From NCBI RefSeq assembly GCF_017873395.1, contig NZ_JAGGKC010000013.1, positions 1 through 64,000 of the forward strand: a DNA stretch of 64,000 nucleotides, read 5' to 3'. Of this stretch, positions 54,105-63,160 are shown piece by piece. Under the pieces are notes generated by a model. That model had not been told where the DNA came from and made no database searches. It saw only the letters and a program-made list of their open reading frames with translations. Position 1 is the first letter of the stretch; every line of letters begins with the position of its first letter. The translations under genes were made by a program, and so were the position numbers. This stretch comes from Youngiibacter multivorans (GTDB lineage: Bacteria; Bacillota; Clostridia; Clostridiales; Clostridiaceae).

Positions 54105-54134
54105 AAAACCCCCGGAAAAATTTCTGGGGGTTTT
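54105..54134 (-). terminator. Terminator of the DEAD-box helicase gene
   Basis: AAAACCCCC and GGGGGTTTT flank a short AT loop and a T-run follows on the minus strand, directly after the stop codon. Confidence 0.85.
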
Positions 54135-54137
54135 CCA

Positions 54138-55436
54138 TTAAAATGCTTTTCTGTTGTATTGCTTTCTCTGCTGCTTGGAATCAGCACCCCTCATGCCTTT
54201 AGGCTGCTGGTTCTGCCTGGAGGAATCAGTCCTCCTGTTGCCTGAAGGCTGATTTCCATAGCCCCTTTGAACGGGCTGCGATGGAATGACATCTGCAGGA
54301 AGCTCAACCAGTGGGAACGGATGGTCCGAAACCACAGGTATGTTCTTTGAGATCAGCTTCTGTATGTCCTTAAGGAGCGGCTTCTCTTCCTGGTCACAGA
54401 ATGAGATTGCTGTTCCTCCAAGTCCTGCTCTTCCGGTCCTTCCGATCCTATGTACATAGGTTTCAGGGACCTCAGGAAGATCATATATTATAACGTGGGA
54501 AAGCTCATCCACATCTATGCCTCTTGCGGCGATGTCAGTGGCTACAAGAATCCTCGTCTTTCTTTCCTTGAAGTTGCTGAGAGCAAGCTGCCTTGCACCC
54601 TGCGACTTGTTTCCGTGTATTGCCTGTGCCTGGAAGCCGCTCTTGTCCAGCTGCTTCACTATCTTGTCAGCTCCATGCTTTGTCCTTGAGAATACAAGGG
54701 CAGTATCTATGTCCTTGTCCTTCAGAAGCTTTTCAAGAAGCTTTATCTTGTTTGCCTTGTTCACGAAATATACTGACTGGTCAATGGTGTCAACAGTAGA
54801 CGCTACAGGAGCGACACTTATTCTTGTAGGATCCTTCAGAATCGAATCAGCAAGCTTCGAAATCTCATCAGGCATTGTAGCTGAAAAGAACATGGTCTGC
54901 CTTTCCTTGGGAAGATATCCGATTATTTTCCTGACATCGTGTATCATACCCATATCCAGCATCATATCCGCCTCATCGAGTACGAAGTATTTCACCTTGT
55001 CCAGGTGTACGTATCTCTGGCCTATGAGGTCAAGCAGCCTTCCGGGTGTTGCCACCAGTATGTCTGCTCCCCTTGATAGCTCGTCAGTCTGAGGATTCTG
55101 TGATACTCCTCCGAAAAGCACCATGGTCTTAAGGCTCAGGTGTCTTCCATAGGATGTGAAGCTGTCCTTTATCTGTATGGCAAGCTCTCTTGTCGGTGCA
55201 AGTATAAGCGCCTTGATCTCCTTCTTGCCTTTCTTCTGGTCTCCTGCAAGTCCCTGCAGTATGGGAATTGAAAAGGCTGCTGTCTTTCCGGTGCCTGTCT
55301 GTGCAGTGCCTAAAAGGTCTTTGCCTTTAAGCAGTGAAGGTATTGACTGCGCCTGTATGTCTGTGGCCTCTAAATAGCCTTCTTCTTTAAGTGACTTCTG
55401 TATTTGCTTTATAATATCCAGGTTTTCAAATAACAA
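54138..55436 (-). CDS. DEAD-box RNA helicase (RhlE/CshA-like)
   Basis: 432 residues. Q motif ATDIQAQSIP, motif I AQTGTGKT, PTRELA, DEAD in YFVLDEADMMLDMG, SAT, and HRIGRTGRAG (motif VI). A basic, Gln/Asn/Arg-rich tail (QNQQPKGMRGADSKQQRKQY) should bind RNA. It helps in RNA unwinding, decay or ribosome assembly, often in cold. The start is TTG with AAAGGAG 6 bases upstream. Confidence 0.93.
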   Translation of the reverse strand: MLFENLDIIKQIQKSLKEEGYLEATDIQAQSIPSLLKGKDLLGTAQTGTGKTAAFSIPILQGLAGDQKKGKKEIKALILAPTRELAIQIKDSFTSYGRHLSLKTMVLFGGVSQNPQTDELSRGADILVATPGRLLDLIGQRYVHLDKVKYFVLDEADMMLDMGMIHDVRKIIGYLPKERQTMFFSATMPDEISKLADSILKDPTRISVAPVASTVDTIDQSVYFVNKANKIKLLEKLLKDKDIDTALVFSRTKHGADKIVKQLDKSGFQAQAIHGNKSQGARQLALSNFKERKTRILVATDIAARGIDVDELSHVIIYDLPEVPETYVHRIGRTGRAGLGGTAISFCDQEEKPLLKDIQKLISKNIPVVSDHPFPLVELPADVIPSQPVQRGYGNQPSGNRRTDSSRQNQQPKGMRGADSKQQRKQYNRKAF

Positions 55437-55693
55437 TAATTTCTCCTTTTGCAGTATGCGTAGTAACTCTATGATCTTCTGCTTAAAATAAAATGATCCG
55501 GTTTCAAAGGACCTTGTCTTACAGCGAACCCTCTGCCAATGCAGCAGACTCCGCTGGAATCAAAGACTGATCCTGTTACGCCGGAATGGATGACCATTGT
55601 TATTCATTACAAAAGCGTCAAGCCGCTGAATTTTCGCGGCATTCCAATTATACTCTCAATTTCATGCAATGTAAAATGATTAATTTCTCAGCA

Positions 55694-56323
55694 TCATTTC
55701 CCTTCAGAAATCCATCTTACGCCTTTTGCGATGCGCTCTGGAATTTCAAAGAAATGATTTCCCTCATTGATCTCGAAGAAAACCTCGAATCCATCCTCTG
55801 CGAGCAGCTCACTCGTCTTCCTTGTCCAATCGCCTACCCTGGCCATCCTCGGATTCCTTGAACGCTCCTCCTTGTCACCAAGGGACAGATAGACCTTCAT
55901 GTGTCTGTCAGGACCTATCTCCTTCTCCAGGAAATCAATCCAACCATCATACCAGAGTGACCCTGACATGGAGGCAGCTCCAGAAAATTCATTTGTCTTC
56001 AATGCAGCATAGAGAGCGAACAACCCTCCCAGCGAGTAACCCGCTATAGACCTGTTTTTATCCGAAACAGTGAGGTCCTTCTCAGCCTCAGGTATTATCT
56101 TCTCCAGCATGACCCTAATGAAATCATCCGCCTTGCCGGAAAAGTCTGCTTGCCCCTTGAAGGCTGCTGGCGCCTCCCAGGGAGTAAGGTCCCTCTCCCA
56201 GTCTATTCCTTCAATGGAAACAAGAACAATATCCAGGTCTTCCACAAGAGGCAGCAGCTTCTCGGTCTCTTCACCTATTAGATAAATGACTCTTGGATTC
56301 ATAGATTTAGTGAATGAATGCAC
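55694..56323 (-). CDS. Esterase of the alpha/beta-hydrolase superfamily
   Basis: 209 residues. Nucleophile Ser in AGYSLGG (about residue 97), then SLGDKEERSRNPRM and a terminal His in EGNHFFEIPERI. This is the Fes/esterase-D-like type that acts on small esters or siderophore-like compounds. The start is GTG with AGGA 5 bases before it. It is cytoplasmic and alone. The substrate is unknown. Confidence 0.8.
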   Translation of the reverse strand: MHSFTKSMNPRVIYLIGEETEKLLPLVEDLDIVLVSIEGIDWERDLTPWEAPAAFKGQADFSGKADDFIRVMLEKIIPEAEKDLTVSDKNRSIAGYSLGGLFALYAALKTNEFSGAASMSGSLWYDGWIDFLEKEIGPDRHMKVYLSLGDKEERSRNPRMARVGDWTRKTSELLAEDGFEVFFEINEGNHFFEIPERIAKGVRWISEGK

Positions 56324-56367
56324 TGAAATCCTGTAGCTCTCAATTTCAAAATTCCTTTTTTACATAT

Positions 56368-57525
56368 CTAACCAACCCTGAATATCTTTCCAAGAAGCTT
56401 TCTTCTTGTCACTATGGCTCCCTTTGGACATAGCTCCTGGCAGCAGAAGCACCTTATGCATTTGCTGTAATCCCATCTGGGGACCATTTTACCTTTACTC
56501 TCTGCAAATGTTATGACATCAGGCCTCCTGGGACATACCTCGTCACACATTTTGCAGCTTATGCATTTATCCTCGATTACAACCGGGTCTGGAGCGGTTA
56601 GTGTTCCTATGAGGTTATTGAGCTTCGGGCTCAGGAAATTGACCGCACCGGCACTACGGGACAGCTTAAAATCATTGCTCTTGAGGGAGTCAATAGTCTC
56701 ACCCAGAACATCTATGTCTTCAGGCATGACTTTTCCCCAGTGAGCCTCATGAGCAGCCTTTAAAAACGGCACGTTAAGTACCTTGTCATAGCCTATGAGC
56801 CTTACCGCTACTGAATCAATCGCTGCAAGGTCTTCACCCATGATTATTGAGTCAAGCCTCTTCGGTGTCCCGTTTCTCGGTCCGTTGCCTTCCATGGCCA
56901 TGATTCCGTCAAGTATGGCAAAGCTTGTTCCTACCAAGGAGTTGAGGTCCAAAAGCATCCTTGCAAAATTCATCGGGTCAGGCTGCTTCGTATGCCAGCC
57001 AGCCTTCTGTGCCCCATAGAGACAGCCGAACTGATTTTTTACAGCACCGGTATAATACATCATCGCATGGGTCTTAAGCTTAGGCAGCGAAATTACCACA
57101 TCAGCCTCATACGGTGCCCTGGCAACATCCCAGTACCTGAACATTATCGGATCATTAAGCTCCACATGGACCTCATCGCTGAAATCGGCAAACTTCACTC
57201 CATACCTGTCAGCTACCTCAATAAGACCTCCCTTTTCAGCTGCTTTCCTGGCATCAGAGGAACCTGGTGAATCCCCGAAGGAAATGTCATTCGAATACTC
57301 TGAAACGATCCTAATAACTGCCTCAAACATGGCAAAGTGGGTTATCACCGGAGACCCCTTCTCAACCATGCTCAGCAGATTAGGCTTAAGCAGAACTTTA
57401 CTTCCCGTTGGAATGAGCTTCCTAAGATAAGCATCCCCTCCCAGTATTTCAAAGCCTTCCCTCAGCTTCTTCTCAAGTGCATCCACATCATAGCTGTCAT
57501 GTCTCAAAAGACAAACCTTTTCCAT
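56368..57525 (-). CDS. DUF362 protein with C-terminal 4Fe-4S ferredoxin domain
   Basis: 385 residues. DUF362 features such as VLLKPNLLSMVEKGSPVITH, SFGDSPGSSD, DVVISLPKLKTHAMMYYTGAVKNQFG and DGIMAMEGNGP are clear. The end carries CISCKMCDEVCPRRP and CIRCFCCQELCPKGA, two [4Fe-4S] sites. The family is common in anaerobes and uncharacterised. GAGGAG lies 7 bases before the ATG at 57525. Confidence 0.9.
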   Translation of the reverse strand: MEKVCLLRHDSYDVDALEKKLREGFEILGGDAYLRKLIPTGSKVLLKPNLLSMVEKGSPVITHFAMFEAVIRIVSEYSNDISFGDSPGSSDARKAAEKGGLIEVADRYGVKFADFSDEVHVELNDPIMFRYWDVARAPYEADVVISLPKLKTHAMMYYTGAVKNQFGCLYGAQKAGWHTKQPDPMNFARMLLDLNSLVGTSFAILDGIMAMEGNGPRNGTPKRLDSIIMGEDLAAIDSVAVRLIGYDKVLNVPFLKAAHEAHWGKVMPEDIDVLGETIDSLKSNDFKLSRSAGAVNFLSPKLNNLIGTLTAPDPVVIEDKCISCKMCDEVCPRRPDVITFAESKGKMVPRWDYSKCIRCFCCQELCPKGAIVTRRKLLGKIFRVG

Positions 57526-57540
57526 AAAACAACTCCTCAT

Positions 57541-58095
57541 TTTTGGGCTATGCCAGCTGTAACATCGACTGTTAACAGCATCTCAAACCTTTCCCTTTAT
57601 TATATATCCCTTCCAGCCTATTAAGCAAAATTCACCGGCAATAACTAAAAATCCTGAATCAGCACCAGTGATAATGATTCATTTCGGCTTGTATTTCTGC
57701 ATTAATATGATTGAATAATTGATGCAACTTTTACGTTTATCCACTTGAAAAGACTGTTTAGATTGCCATTACTTGACAATCTTTCCAATATTTTAGATAA
57801 AAATTGATAATCGCAATAATTACGTCTTATTTTATAAGTATTACAGTATAAATCTATTTTATTGTTAATATTTTCATTTTTTTGTTATAAAAGTAACTTT
57901 GTTAATAATATGAAAAACTATTTTCAAAGGCTATAAATTATAGTATTATAATGTAAACGAAGGTCAATCTGAATATTGATAATATTTCTACAAAAAATAT
58001 CACATTCAGCAACCTAAAAACTATTATTTGTACTAAGACTGGAAGTCCTAAATAGCAATCGGTACAACCATAATTCTAATAAATGGAGGTAAATC
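57541..58095. other. AT-rich intergenic region, no gene seen
   Basis: About 550 bases, very AT-rich from 57,700. I find no gene or known RNA here except the promoter and a short leader with a GACT-GGA-AGTC hairpin upstream of the RsgI-like gene. Confidence 0.6.
57923..57952 (+). promoter_or_regulatory. Candidate promoter of the RsgI-like gene
   Basis: TTCAAA, 18 bases, TATAAT, about 140 bases before the start. The -10 is perfect and the -35 is moderate. Confidence 0.4.
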
Positions 58096-58785
58096 ATGAG
58101 AGCATATGTTGAAAAGATCAGCGGGAAAAATGTGATGCTGAAAAGAGAAGATGGAAGCAGGATAAAAGTAAGGAACAACAGCTATGCTGTAGGTGATGAG
58201 CTTCCGGTAGACTATTCCGTGAGCGGGGTCTTCAGCTTCGCCGCTGCCACAGCGGTTGCTGCAGTTTTTATTGTAGGTCTGTTCATGGCTGCATACCTGA
58301 CTCCTTATTATTACATAAGTATCGATACGAACCCCAGCCTGATGGTGCACGCAAACATTTTCGAGCGTGTTGTAGGTATTGATCCCATGAATGAAGAGGC
58401 AGAGGAACTGTTTGGCGATACAAGCTACAACAACATGAAGGTCGAGGATGCCGTGGTTGACGCATTGTCTGCAATCGGCGCAGCCGGATATTTCGACGGA
58501 ATGAGCGCAGATGTATTTCTGGCACCAGCGACAAGGAATGAAGCCAAGTCCAAGCTCCTTGCAGCAAAACTCAAGGAAACCGTCGAATCGCAAATCAGGA
58601 GGAACGGTATAGACGCCAGCATAGAAGCTGATTCAGTAAGCTACTACCTGTTCAGGGATGCTGAAAGGCTCGGAGTCTCACCGGGCAAGCTCCATATCAT
58701 ACAGAACCTCCTTGGTCTGGATATAGCAGGAAATATAGAGTTGACAGTAAAGCAGCTGTTGGAGAAGCTTAATCCCCAGAAATGA
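58096..58785 (+). CDS. RsgI-like anti-sigma-factor domain membrane protein
   Basis: 229 residues. An N-terminal small beta domain (MRAYVEKISGKNVMLKREDG) of RsgI type, one membrane helix (residues 47-67) and the conserved external start YYYISIDTNPSLMVHANIFERVVGI, then a helical domain. RsgI proteins hold a SigI-type sigma factor inactive and sense signals outside. No sigma-I gene is adjacent, so this is an orphan or the sigma factor lies elsewhere. It lacks the long carbohydrate-binding tail of cellulolytic clostridia. GGAGG is 7 bases before the ATG. Confidence 0.83.
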   Translation: MRAYVEKISGKNVMLKREDGSRIKVRNNSYAVGDELPVDYSVSGVFSFAAATAVAAVFIVGLFMAAYLTPYYYISIDTNPSLMVHANIFERVVGIDPMNEEAEELFGDTSYNNMKVEDAVVDALSAIGAAGYFDGMSADVFLAPATRNEAKSKLLAAKLKETVESQIRRNGIDASIEADSVSYYLFRDAERLGVSPGKLHIIQNLLGLDIAGNIELTVKQLLEKLNPQK

Positions 58786-58820
58786 TCATTATACTGTGAC
58801 AATAAAAGTATCCACCTGAC

Positions 58821-58850
58821 AGGAAAGCAGCCGCAACCGGCTGCTTTCCT
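58821..58850. terminator. Bidirectional terminator
   Basis: AGGAAAGCAGCCG and CGGCTGCTTTCCT, a perfect 13-bp stem, serve the RsgI-like gene and the convergent VOC gene. Confidence 0.85.
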
Positions 58851-58883
58851 TATGTCCTTTATTATATGCTGATGGCTTATTCC

Positions 58884-59762
58884 TTACCCCTCATATGCCT
58901 TCTCAAGCAGAGCAATGTCAAACTTCTTCATCTTAAGGAAAGCTTCAGTGACTCTCCTGATCTTTTCTCTATCCCCTGTCTTCATCATCTCGTCCATGGA
59001 TGCCGGCACAATCTGCCAGGATACTCCGAATTTGTCCTTGAGCCAGCCGCATTGCTCAGACTCAGGAACGAAGGAAAGTCTGTCCCAATAATAATCTATC
59101 TCCTCCTGGGTATCACAGTTCACTATGAAGGATATCGCCTCGTTGAACTGAAACTCATGGGCATAGCCGCTGTCCATGGCTGCGAATTTCATTCCCTCCA
59201 GAGTAAATGAGGCATACATAACAGTTCCAGGTGTATCGAATTCCTGCCCTTCTCCATATCTTGAGATGTCTCCGGCCTTTGACTCCCTGAACACTTCACA
59301 GTATAGCTTAATTGCTTCTTCAGCCCTGCCGTACTGTTCCCCAACAAACATGAGCGTAGGTGTTATTTTTTGTGAAATCTTGCCCTCCACCTGCATTATC
59401 TGCCAGGATAGCCCATACCTGTCCTGGCACCATCCATATCTTGGACTGAAGGGATACGAGTCCAGTTCCATAAGGATACTTCCGCCATCTGATAGTTTCT
59501 TCCAGAGAGATTCTACCTCTTCCGCTGTGCTGCAGTCCACCCTAAGGGATATTGATGGATTGAATTTGAAGTACGGTCCCGCCGACAATAGCATGAAATC
59601 CTGCCCGGCAAGACTTACCGTGACTGTCTCAGCAGTCCCTGATGGTGTATCTTCGAGAATGGCGCCTCCTGTTATCGCTGAATCACCAAATATGGAAACA
59701 TAGAACTCAGCTGCCTCACGTGCTTCCTTGTCATACCATAGGTGCGGTACTAACTTATTCAC
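58884..59762 (-). CDS. Tandem VOC-fold protein (PhnB / 3-demethylubiquinone methyltransferase-like)
   Basis: 292 residues in two homologous halves, each opening with a pattern like LVPHLWYDKEAREAAEFYVSIF (residues 4-25) and ITPTLMFVGEQYGRAEEAI (about 130-148). Each ends near a W-C/Q-D-x-(F/Y)-G-(L/V)-SWQI motif. This is the PhnB-like glyoxalase/bleomycin-resistance superfamily of unknown function. The start is GTG with AGGAGGG 7 bases upstream. Confidence 0.85.
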   Translation of the reverse strand: MNKLVPHLWYDKEAREAAEFYVSIFGDSAITGGAILEDTPSGTAETVTVSLAGQDFMLLSAGPYFKFNPSISLRVDCSTAEEVESLWKKLSDGGSILMELDSYPFSPRYGWCQDRYGLSWQIMQVEGKISQKITPTLMFVGEQYGRAEEAIKLYCEVFRESKAGDISRYGEGQEFDTPGTVMYASFTLEGMKFAAMDSGYAHEFQFNEAISFIVNCDTQEEIDYYWDRLSFVPESEQCGWLKDKFGVSWQIVPASMDEMMKTGDREKIRRVTEAFLKMKKFDIALLEKAYEG

Positions 59763-59970
59763 TATTTTACCCTCCTGTATTTCTGAAATACCTTCAATAA
59801 CAAGTGATTTCTTTCATTAATTCTACCATGTTATTTTTTGTCAATCCATTAAGAATCTGGAAACTTCCATCTGATGATTCTTCTTTTCGCTTTTCATATC
59901 TGCTTGAACGCGATGTATATGATATTCGTGGTAAAATGTAATTAGCTGAATACAGTCAGGTGGTGAAAAG

Positions 59971-60906
59971 ATGCTATTGATTACAGTATCAAGACAGACA
60001 GGAAGCCTCGGGGATGAGATAGCAGAGGAAGTTTCAAGGAACCTTGGTCTGCCGATAATCACTAGGCAAACTGCAATGAGCGAATGGCTTCCGGAGATAG
60101 CAGGCAAGCATGAGCTCCATATGCTTTCAGAAAGTCCTGGCTATTATCTCAATCCATCACAGTCCGGAATTACCTATGCAGAATTTCTGGAAAACAAGTT
60201 AAGGATGGCAGTCAAGGACCATTCAGCAATAATAAGCGGAATGGGTGCCCAGGTCATATTCGCATTGCATCCTGAAGCAGTCCATATCAAGATAATGGCT
60301 TCCCAGGAGGTCCGCATCGGAAGAATCATGAAAAGCAATCACCTTGACAGGAAGGACTCGGAAAGACTTCTTGAAATCACAGACCGAAAGCACAAGCGCT
60401 ACATCAGCATGATATATGAGAAGGATTGGGCTGATCCGCTGCTTTACGACCTTACTCTGAATACAGACAAGCTGAGCATAAAGGACGCTGCAGAAGCTAT
60501 TGCATGTCTTGTAAGAAACAGACTTCTTGAGGTTAATAAGATAGCAGAGGCAAACGGCAATGGGACTAAAAAAGCCGTAGTCTTCAAGCACCCCTCCGAG
60601 GAAGAATTCGCAAGGATCCTCGACATGTATTGCCTGGAATGGGAGTATGAGCCCCGAACCTTCCCGATAAAATGGGATGCTGAGGGCAATATAATACTTG
60701 CATTTTCACCCGACTTCTATCTGCCGAAATTCGATACGTACATAGAGCTTACAACCATGAACCAGAAATACGTGTCAGAAAAGAAGAAGAAGGTAGAGCA
60801 GCTCAGGAAGCTATATCCCGGAACAAACATAAACATAGTGTATAAGAAAGACTTCCATACTCTAATAAAGAGATTCGGAATGCTTGGAGGTAAGGCAGGT
60901 GAGTAA
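59971..60906 (+). CDS. Cytidylate-kinase-like protein fused to a PD-(D/E)XK-like domain
   Basis: 311 residues. The first 190 resemble the cytidylate-kinase-like family (VSRQTGSLGDEIAEEVSRNLGLP in place of a P-loop, no usual GKGT). The last 100 residues have a restriction-endonuclease-like pattern: LEWEYEPRTFPI, PDFYLPKFDTYIELT and QLRKLYPGTNINIVYKKD, with Asp and Glu in place but T instead of the usual Lys (ELTT, not ExK). The next gene, an HPRT, starts within its last codons, so the two are translated together. The function is unknown; a nucleotide-linked role is suggested by the neighbour. Confidence 0.75.
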   Translation: MLLITVSRQTGSLGDEIAEEVSRNLGLPIITRQTAMSEWLPEIAGKHELHMLSESPGYYLNPSQSGITYAEFLENKLRMAVKDHSAIISGMGAQVIFALHPEAVHIKIMASQEVRIGRIMKSNHLDRKDSERLLEITDRKHKRYISMIYEKDWADPLLYDLTLNTDKLSIKDAAEAIACLVRNRLLEVNKIAEANGNGTKKAVVFKHPSEEEFARILDMYCLEWEYEPRTFPIKWDAEGNIILAFSPDFYLPKFDTYIELTTMNQKYVSEKKKKVEQLRKLYPGTNINIVYKKDFHTLIKRFGMLGGKAGE

Positions 60907-61429
60907 TGGATTAGGAAAAGTGCTGTTCACTGAAGATGAGATAGCCAGAAGAATTGCTGAAGTGGCGATTGAAATCGACAGCGACTACAAGGGCAAAGAG
61001 CTCGTTGTCATAAGTATCCTCAAGGGCTCCATATTCTTCCTGACAGACCTGACTAGGCGTCTTACCACGCCACTGAAGATAGACTTCCTGGCAATCGGAG
61101 TACCTAAGGGAGACACTGCTCAGACAAGAGTCGTCAGCTTCATCAAAGATCTGGATATCGACATTCTTGGGCGTCATGTTCTTCTCGTGGAGGATGTGGT
61201 TGGTACCGGCCTTACTTTAGGCTACATACGCCAGCACCTGGAGCTTTGCAGGCCTGCAAGCCTCAAGATATGCACGCTCCTGGACAATTCATCAGAAAGG
61301 CTTCTTAATATCCCGATAGCCTACCGTTGCTTCGAGATGCCGGATCAATTTGTAGTTGGTTACGGACTTGACCACGATGAGAATTACAGGAACCTTCCAT
61401 ATATTGCTGCCTATACAAGAAAAAAATAG
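60899..61429 (+). CDS. Hypoxanthine phosphoribosyltransferase-like protein with altered active site
   Basis: 176 residues. PRTase landmarks: VISILKGSIFFLTDL, the PRPP loop VLLVEDVVGTGLTLG and VGYGLDHDENYRNLPYI. Typical HPRTs have VEDIIDTG; the Asp that serves as general base is Gly here. It normally converts hypoxanthine or guanine with PRPP to IMP or GMP. The start is taken as GTG at 60899, 8 bases after GGAGG and overlapping the end of the kinase-like gene by 8 bases. The substitution makes activity uncertain. Confidence 0.85.
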   Translation: MSNGLGKVLFTEDEIARRIAEVAIEIDSDYKGKELVVISILKGSIFFLTDLTRRLTTPLKIDFLAIGVPKGDTAQTRVVSFIKDLDIDILGRHVLLVEDVVGTGLTLGYIRQHLELCRPASLKICTLLDNSSERLLNIPIAYRCFEMPDQFVVGYGLDHDENYRNLPYIAAYTRKK

Positions 61430-61437
61430 GAAACTAA

Positions 61438-61463
61438 AGAGTCCTGCATCACTGCAGGACTCT
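61438..61463 (+). terminator. Terminator after the HPRT-like gene
   Basis: AGAGTCCTGCA-N4-TGCAGGACTCT, an 11-bp perfect stem, then TGTCATTT. Confidence 0.75.
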
Positions 61464-62009
61464 TGTCATTTAAAAAGGAAGGGCTCCAACGAACCTTTAT
61501 TAACATACCTCTTATTTCACCTTCTACTTCTGTTTCCCATTCACATTCTCTCCTTGAGATCTTCTTCCTTATCGGTCTGGTTACTTTTTGTTTGTCAAAG
61601 TCTTTTTTCATATCTTTTCAAATTTTGCATTTATCATAATGGTACATGCTGGTTCGAATTTCAATGATCAAGTTCTTTTTCAAACACTTTTCACTTTTTC
61701 TTTAAGGGTATAGTAAATTTTACTTTACCGATACTTTTGGTTTGAAGAAATGTTCTGTTTCTTTATCCGGCTCTGTAAGTCTTCTGTCTTGGGAATTCCT
61801 TGGAGCTTATTACTAGTATACCGCCGTATAGGAATATAATCAAACACCGCAGATGTCCGCTACAAGCAACTAATAACGATTATCCCCCGAATACTCTCCC
61901 ATGCTTCAAAATGCTAATGTTTCAAATATTCTGATAATTACCCTGTGCTAACATCTTCTTTTACCTTCTCTCCAGCACTTACTTTTGCAGCATGTCTCAC
62001 TACCTATAA
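61464..62009. other. Intergenic region without a clear gene
   Basis: About 550 bases. A minus-strand 66-residue frame (61411-61611) is possible but runs through the HPRT terminator and has only a weak ribosome site. The only other signal is the promoter-like pair near 61.8 kb. Confidence 0.4.
61815..61843 (-). promoter_or_regulatory. Candidate orphan promoter
   Basis: Minus-strand TTGATT (61838-61843), a 17-base spacer and TATACT (61815-61820). It points into the gap beside HPRT and would drive no clear gene. Confidence 0.4.
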
Positions 62010-62043
62010 AAGGCGCTCAAGTGGAATTTCTCTTGAGCGCCTT
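62010..62043 (-). terminator. recA terminator
   Basis: AAGGCGCTCAAG-N10-CTTGAGCGCCTT, with TTTTATAGG after it on the minus strand, directly past the recA stop. Confidence 0.85.
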
Positions 62044-62046
62044 ATC

Positions 62047-63117
62047 TTATTCAGTCATTTCCACAGTATTCTTAACTGCCTGTTCAGTCATCTTTTCCAT
62101 GTCCTCTTCCTTGAGAAGTGGCAGCTTGAACTTGTCTCTGATCCTGTTTTCAATTTCGATTGCAATAGAAGGATTATCCTTCAGGAAAATCTTGGAGTTC
62201 TCCCTTCCCTGGCCAAGCCTTGTTCCCTTGTAGGAAAACCAGGCTCCACCCTTATCTACGATTCCCTCATTCACTCCGATATCAATAAGGCAGCCTGTCC
62301 TTGAGACTCCGCCATTATAGATGATATCAAATTCAGCCTGCTTGAATGGAGGTGCAACCTTGTTCTTGGTGACCTTGATCCTGGTCCTGTTGCCAACCAC
62401 TTCATCTGCAGTCTTTATGGAGTCTATTCTTCTGATATCAAGCCTTATCGTCGAGTAAAACTTTAGTGCCCTTCCTCCAGTAGTTGTCTCAGGACTTCCA
62501 AACATTACACCGATTTTTTCCCTGAGCTGGTTTATGAATATGACTATGCAGTTTGACTTGTTTATCGCGGAGGTAAGCTTCCTAAGAGCCTGTGACATGA
62601 GCCTTGCTTGAAGTCCCACGTGGGAATCTCCCATCTCGCCTTCTATCTCAGCTCTTGGCACAAGGGCGGCAACTGAGTCAATCACTATCACATCTATCGC
62701 ATTAGACCTTACGAGTGCTTCGGTGATTTCAAGAGCCTGCTCTCCGGTATCCGGCTGTGAGACTATAAGGTCATCTGTATTGACTCCAAGCCTTTTGGCA
62801 TAGGACGGGTCAAGCGCATGCTCTGCATCCACGAACGCTGCAGCTCCCCCTGCCTTTTGCGCTTCAGCAACTATGTGCAGAGCGATGGTTGTCTTTCCCG
62901 AGGATTCAGGTCCGTATATTTCAATTACCCTTCCTCTTGGAACTCCCCCCACACCGAGGGCAATGTCAAGGGCCAGACATCCTGTGGGTATGACCTCGAT
63001 GTTCATTGAAGCATTTGCACCAAGCTTCATTATCGATCCTTTTCCGAACTGTTTCTCTATCTGGCTGATCACTGTATCCAGTGCAGCGAGTTTGTCTGTC
63101 TTTATAACCATATTCAT
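62047..63117 (-). CDS. recA: Recombinase RecA
   Basis: 356 residues. Walker A in GPESSGKTT (about residues 70-78), Walker B VIVIDSVAAL, the L2 loop in NQLREKIGVMFGSPETTTGG, and a typical acidic C-terminus. It promotes homologous recombination and triggers SOS cleavage of LexA. The ATG at 63117 is the longest start; the ATG at 63111 has AGG a little better placed. The leader carries two 7-1-7 palindromes but no clear LexA box. Confidence 0.97.
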   Translation of the reverse strand: MNMVIKTDKLAALDTVISQIEKQFGKGSIMKLGANASMNIEVIPTGCLALDIALGVGGVPRGRVIEIYGPESSGKTTIALHIVAEAQKAGGAAAFVDAEHALDPSYAKRLGVNTDDLIVSQPDTGEQALEITEALVRSNAIDVIVIDSVAALVPRAEIEGEMGDSHVGLQARLMSQALRKLTSAINKSNCIVIFINQLREKIGVMFGSPETTTGGRALKFYSTIRLDIRRIDSIKTADEVVGNRTRIKVTKNKVAPPFKQAEFDIIYNGGVSRTGCLIDIGVNEGIVDKGGAWFSYKGTRLGQGRENSKIFLKDNPSIAIEIENRIRDKFKLPLLKEEDMEKMTEQAVKNTVEMTE

Positions 63118-63123
63118 CCTAAA

Positions 63124-63160
63124 TCCGTAATTTACGGAACCTTCCCAGCCTTAAAGGCTG
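63124..63160. promoter_or_regulatory. Two 15-bp palindromes in the recA leader
   Basis: TCCGTAA-T-TTACGGA (63124-63138) and CAGCCTT-A-AAGGCTG (63146-63160), both perfect 7-1-7 inverted repeats, lie 8-45 bases before the recA start. They do not fit the Bacillus LexA consensus. Confidence 0.45.

Noticed and set aside
58048..58593. Minus-strand 181-residue frame opposite the RsgI-like gene.
   Set aside because: Cys/His-rich composition reflects the reverse of real codons; the plus-strand gene has a clear family and ribosome site.
61411..61611. Minus-strand 66-residue frame beside the HPRT gene.
   Set aside because: Its end is the reverse of the HPRT terminator and tail, it has only a weak ribosome site and no recognisable family. 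Kept only as a possibility under the orphan promoter finding.
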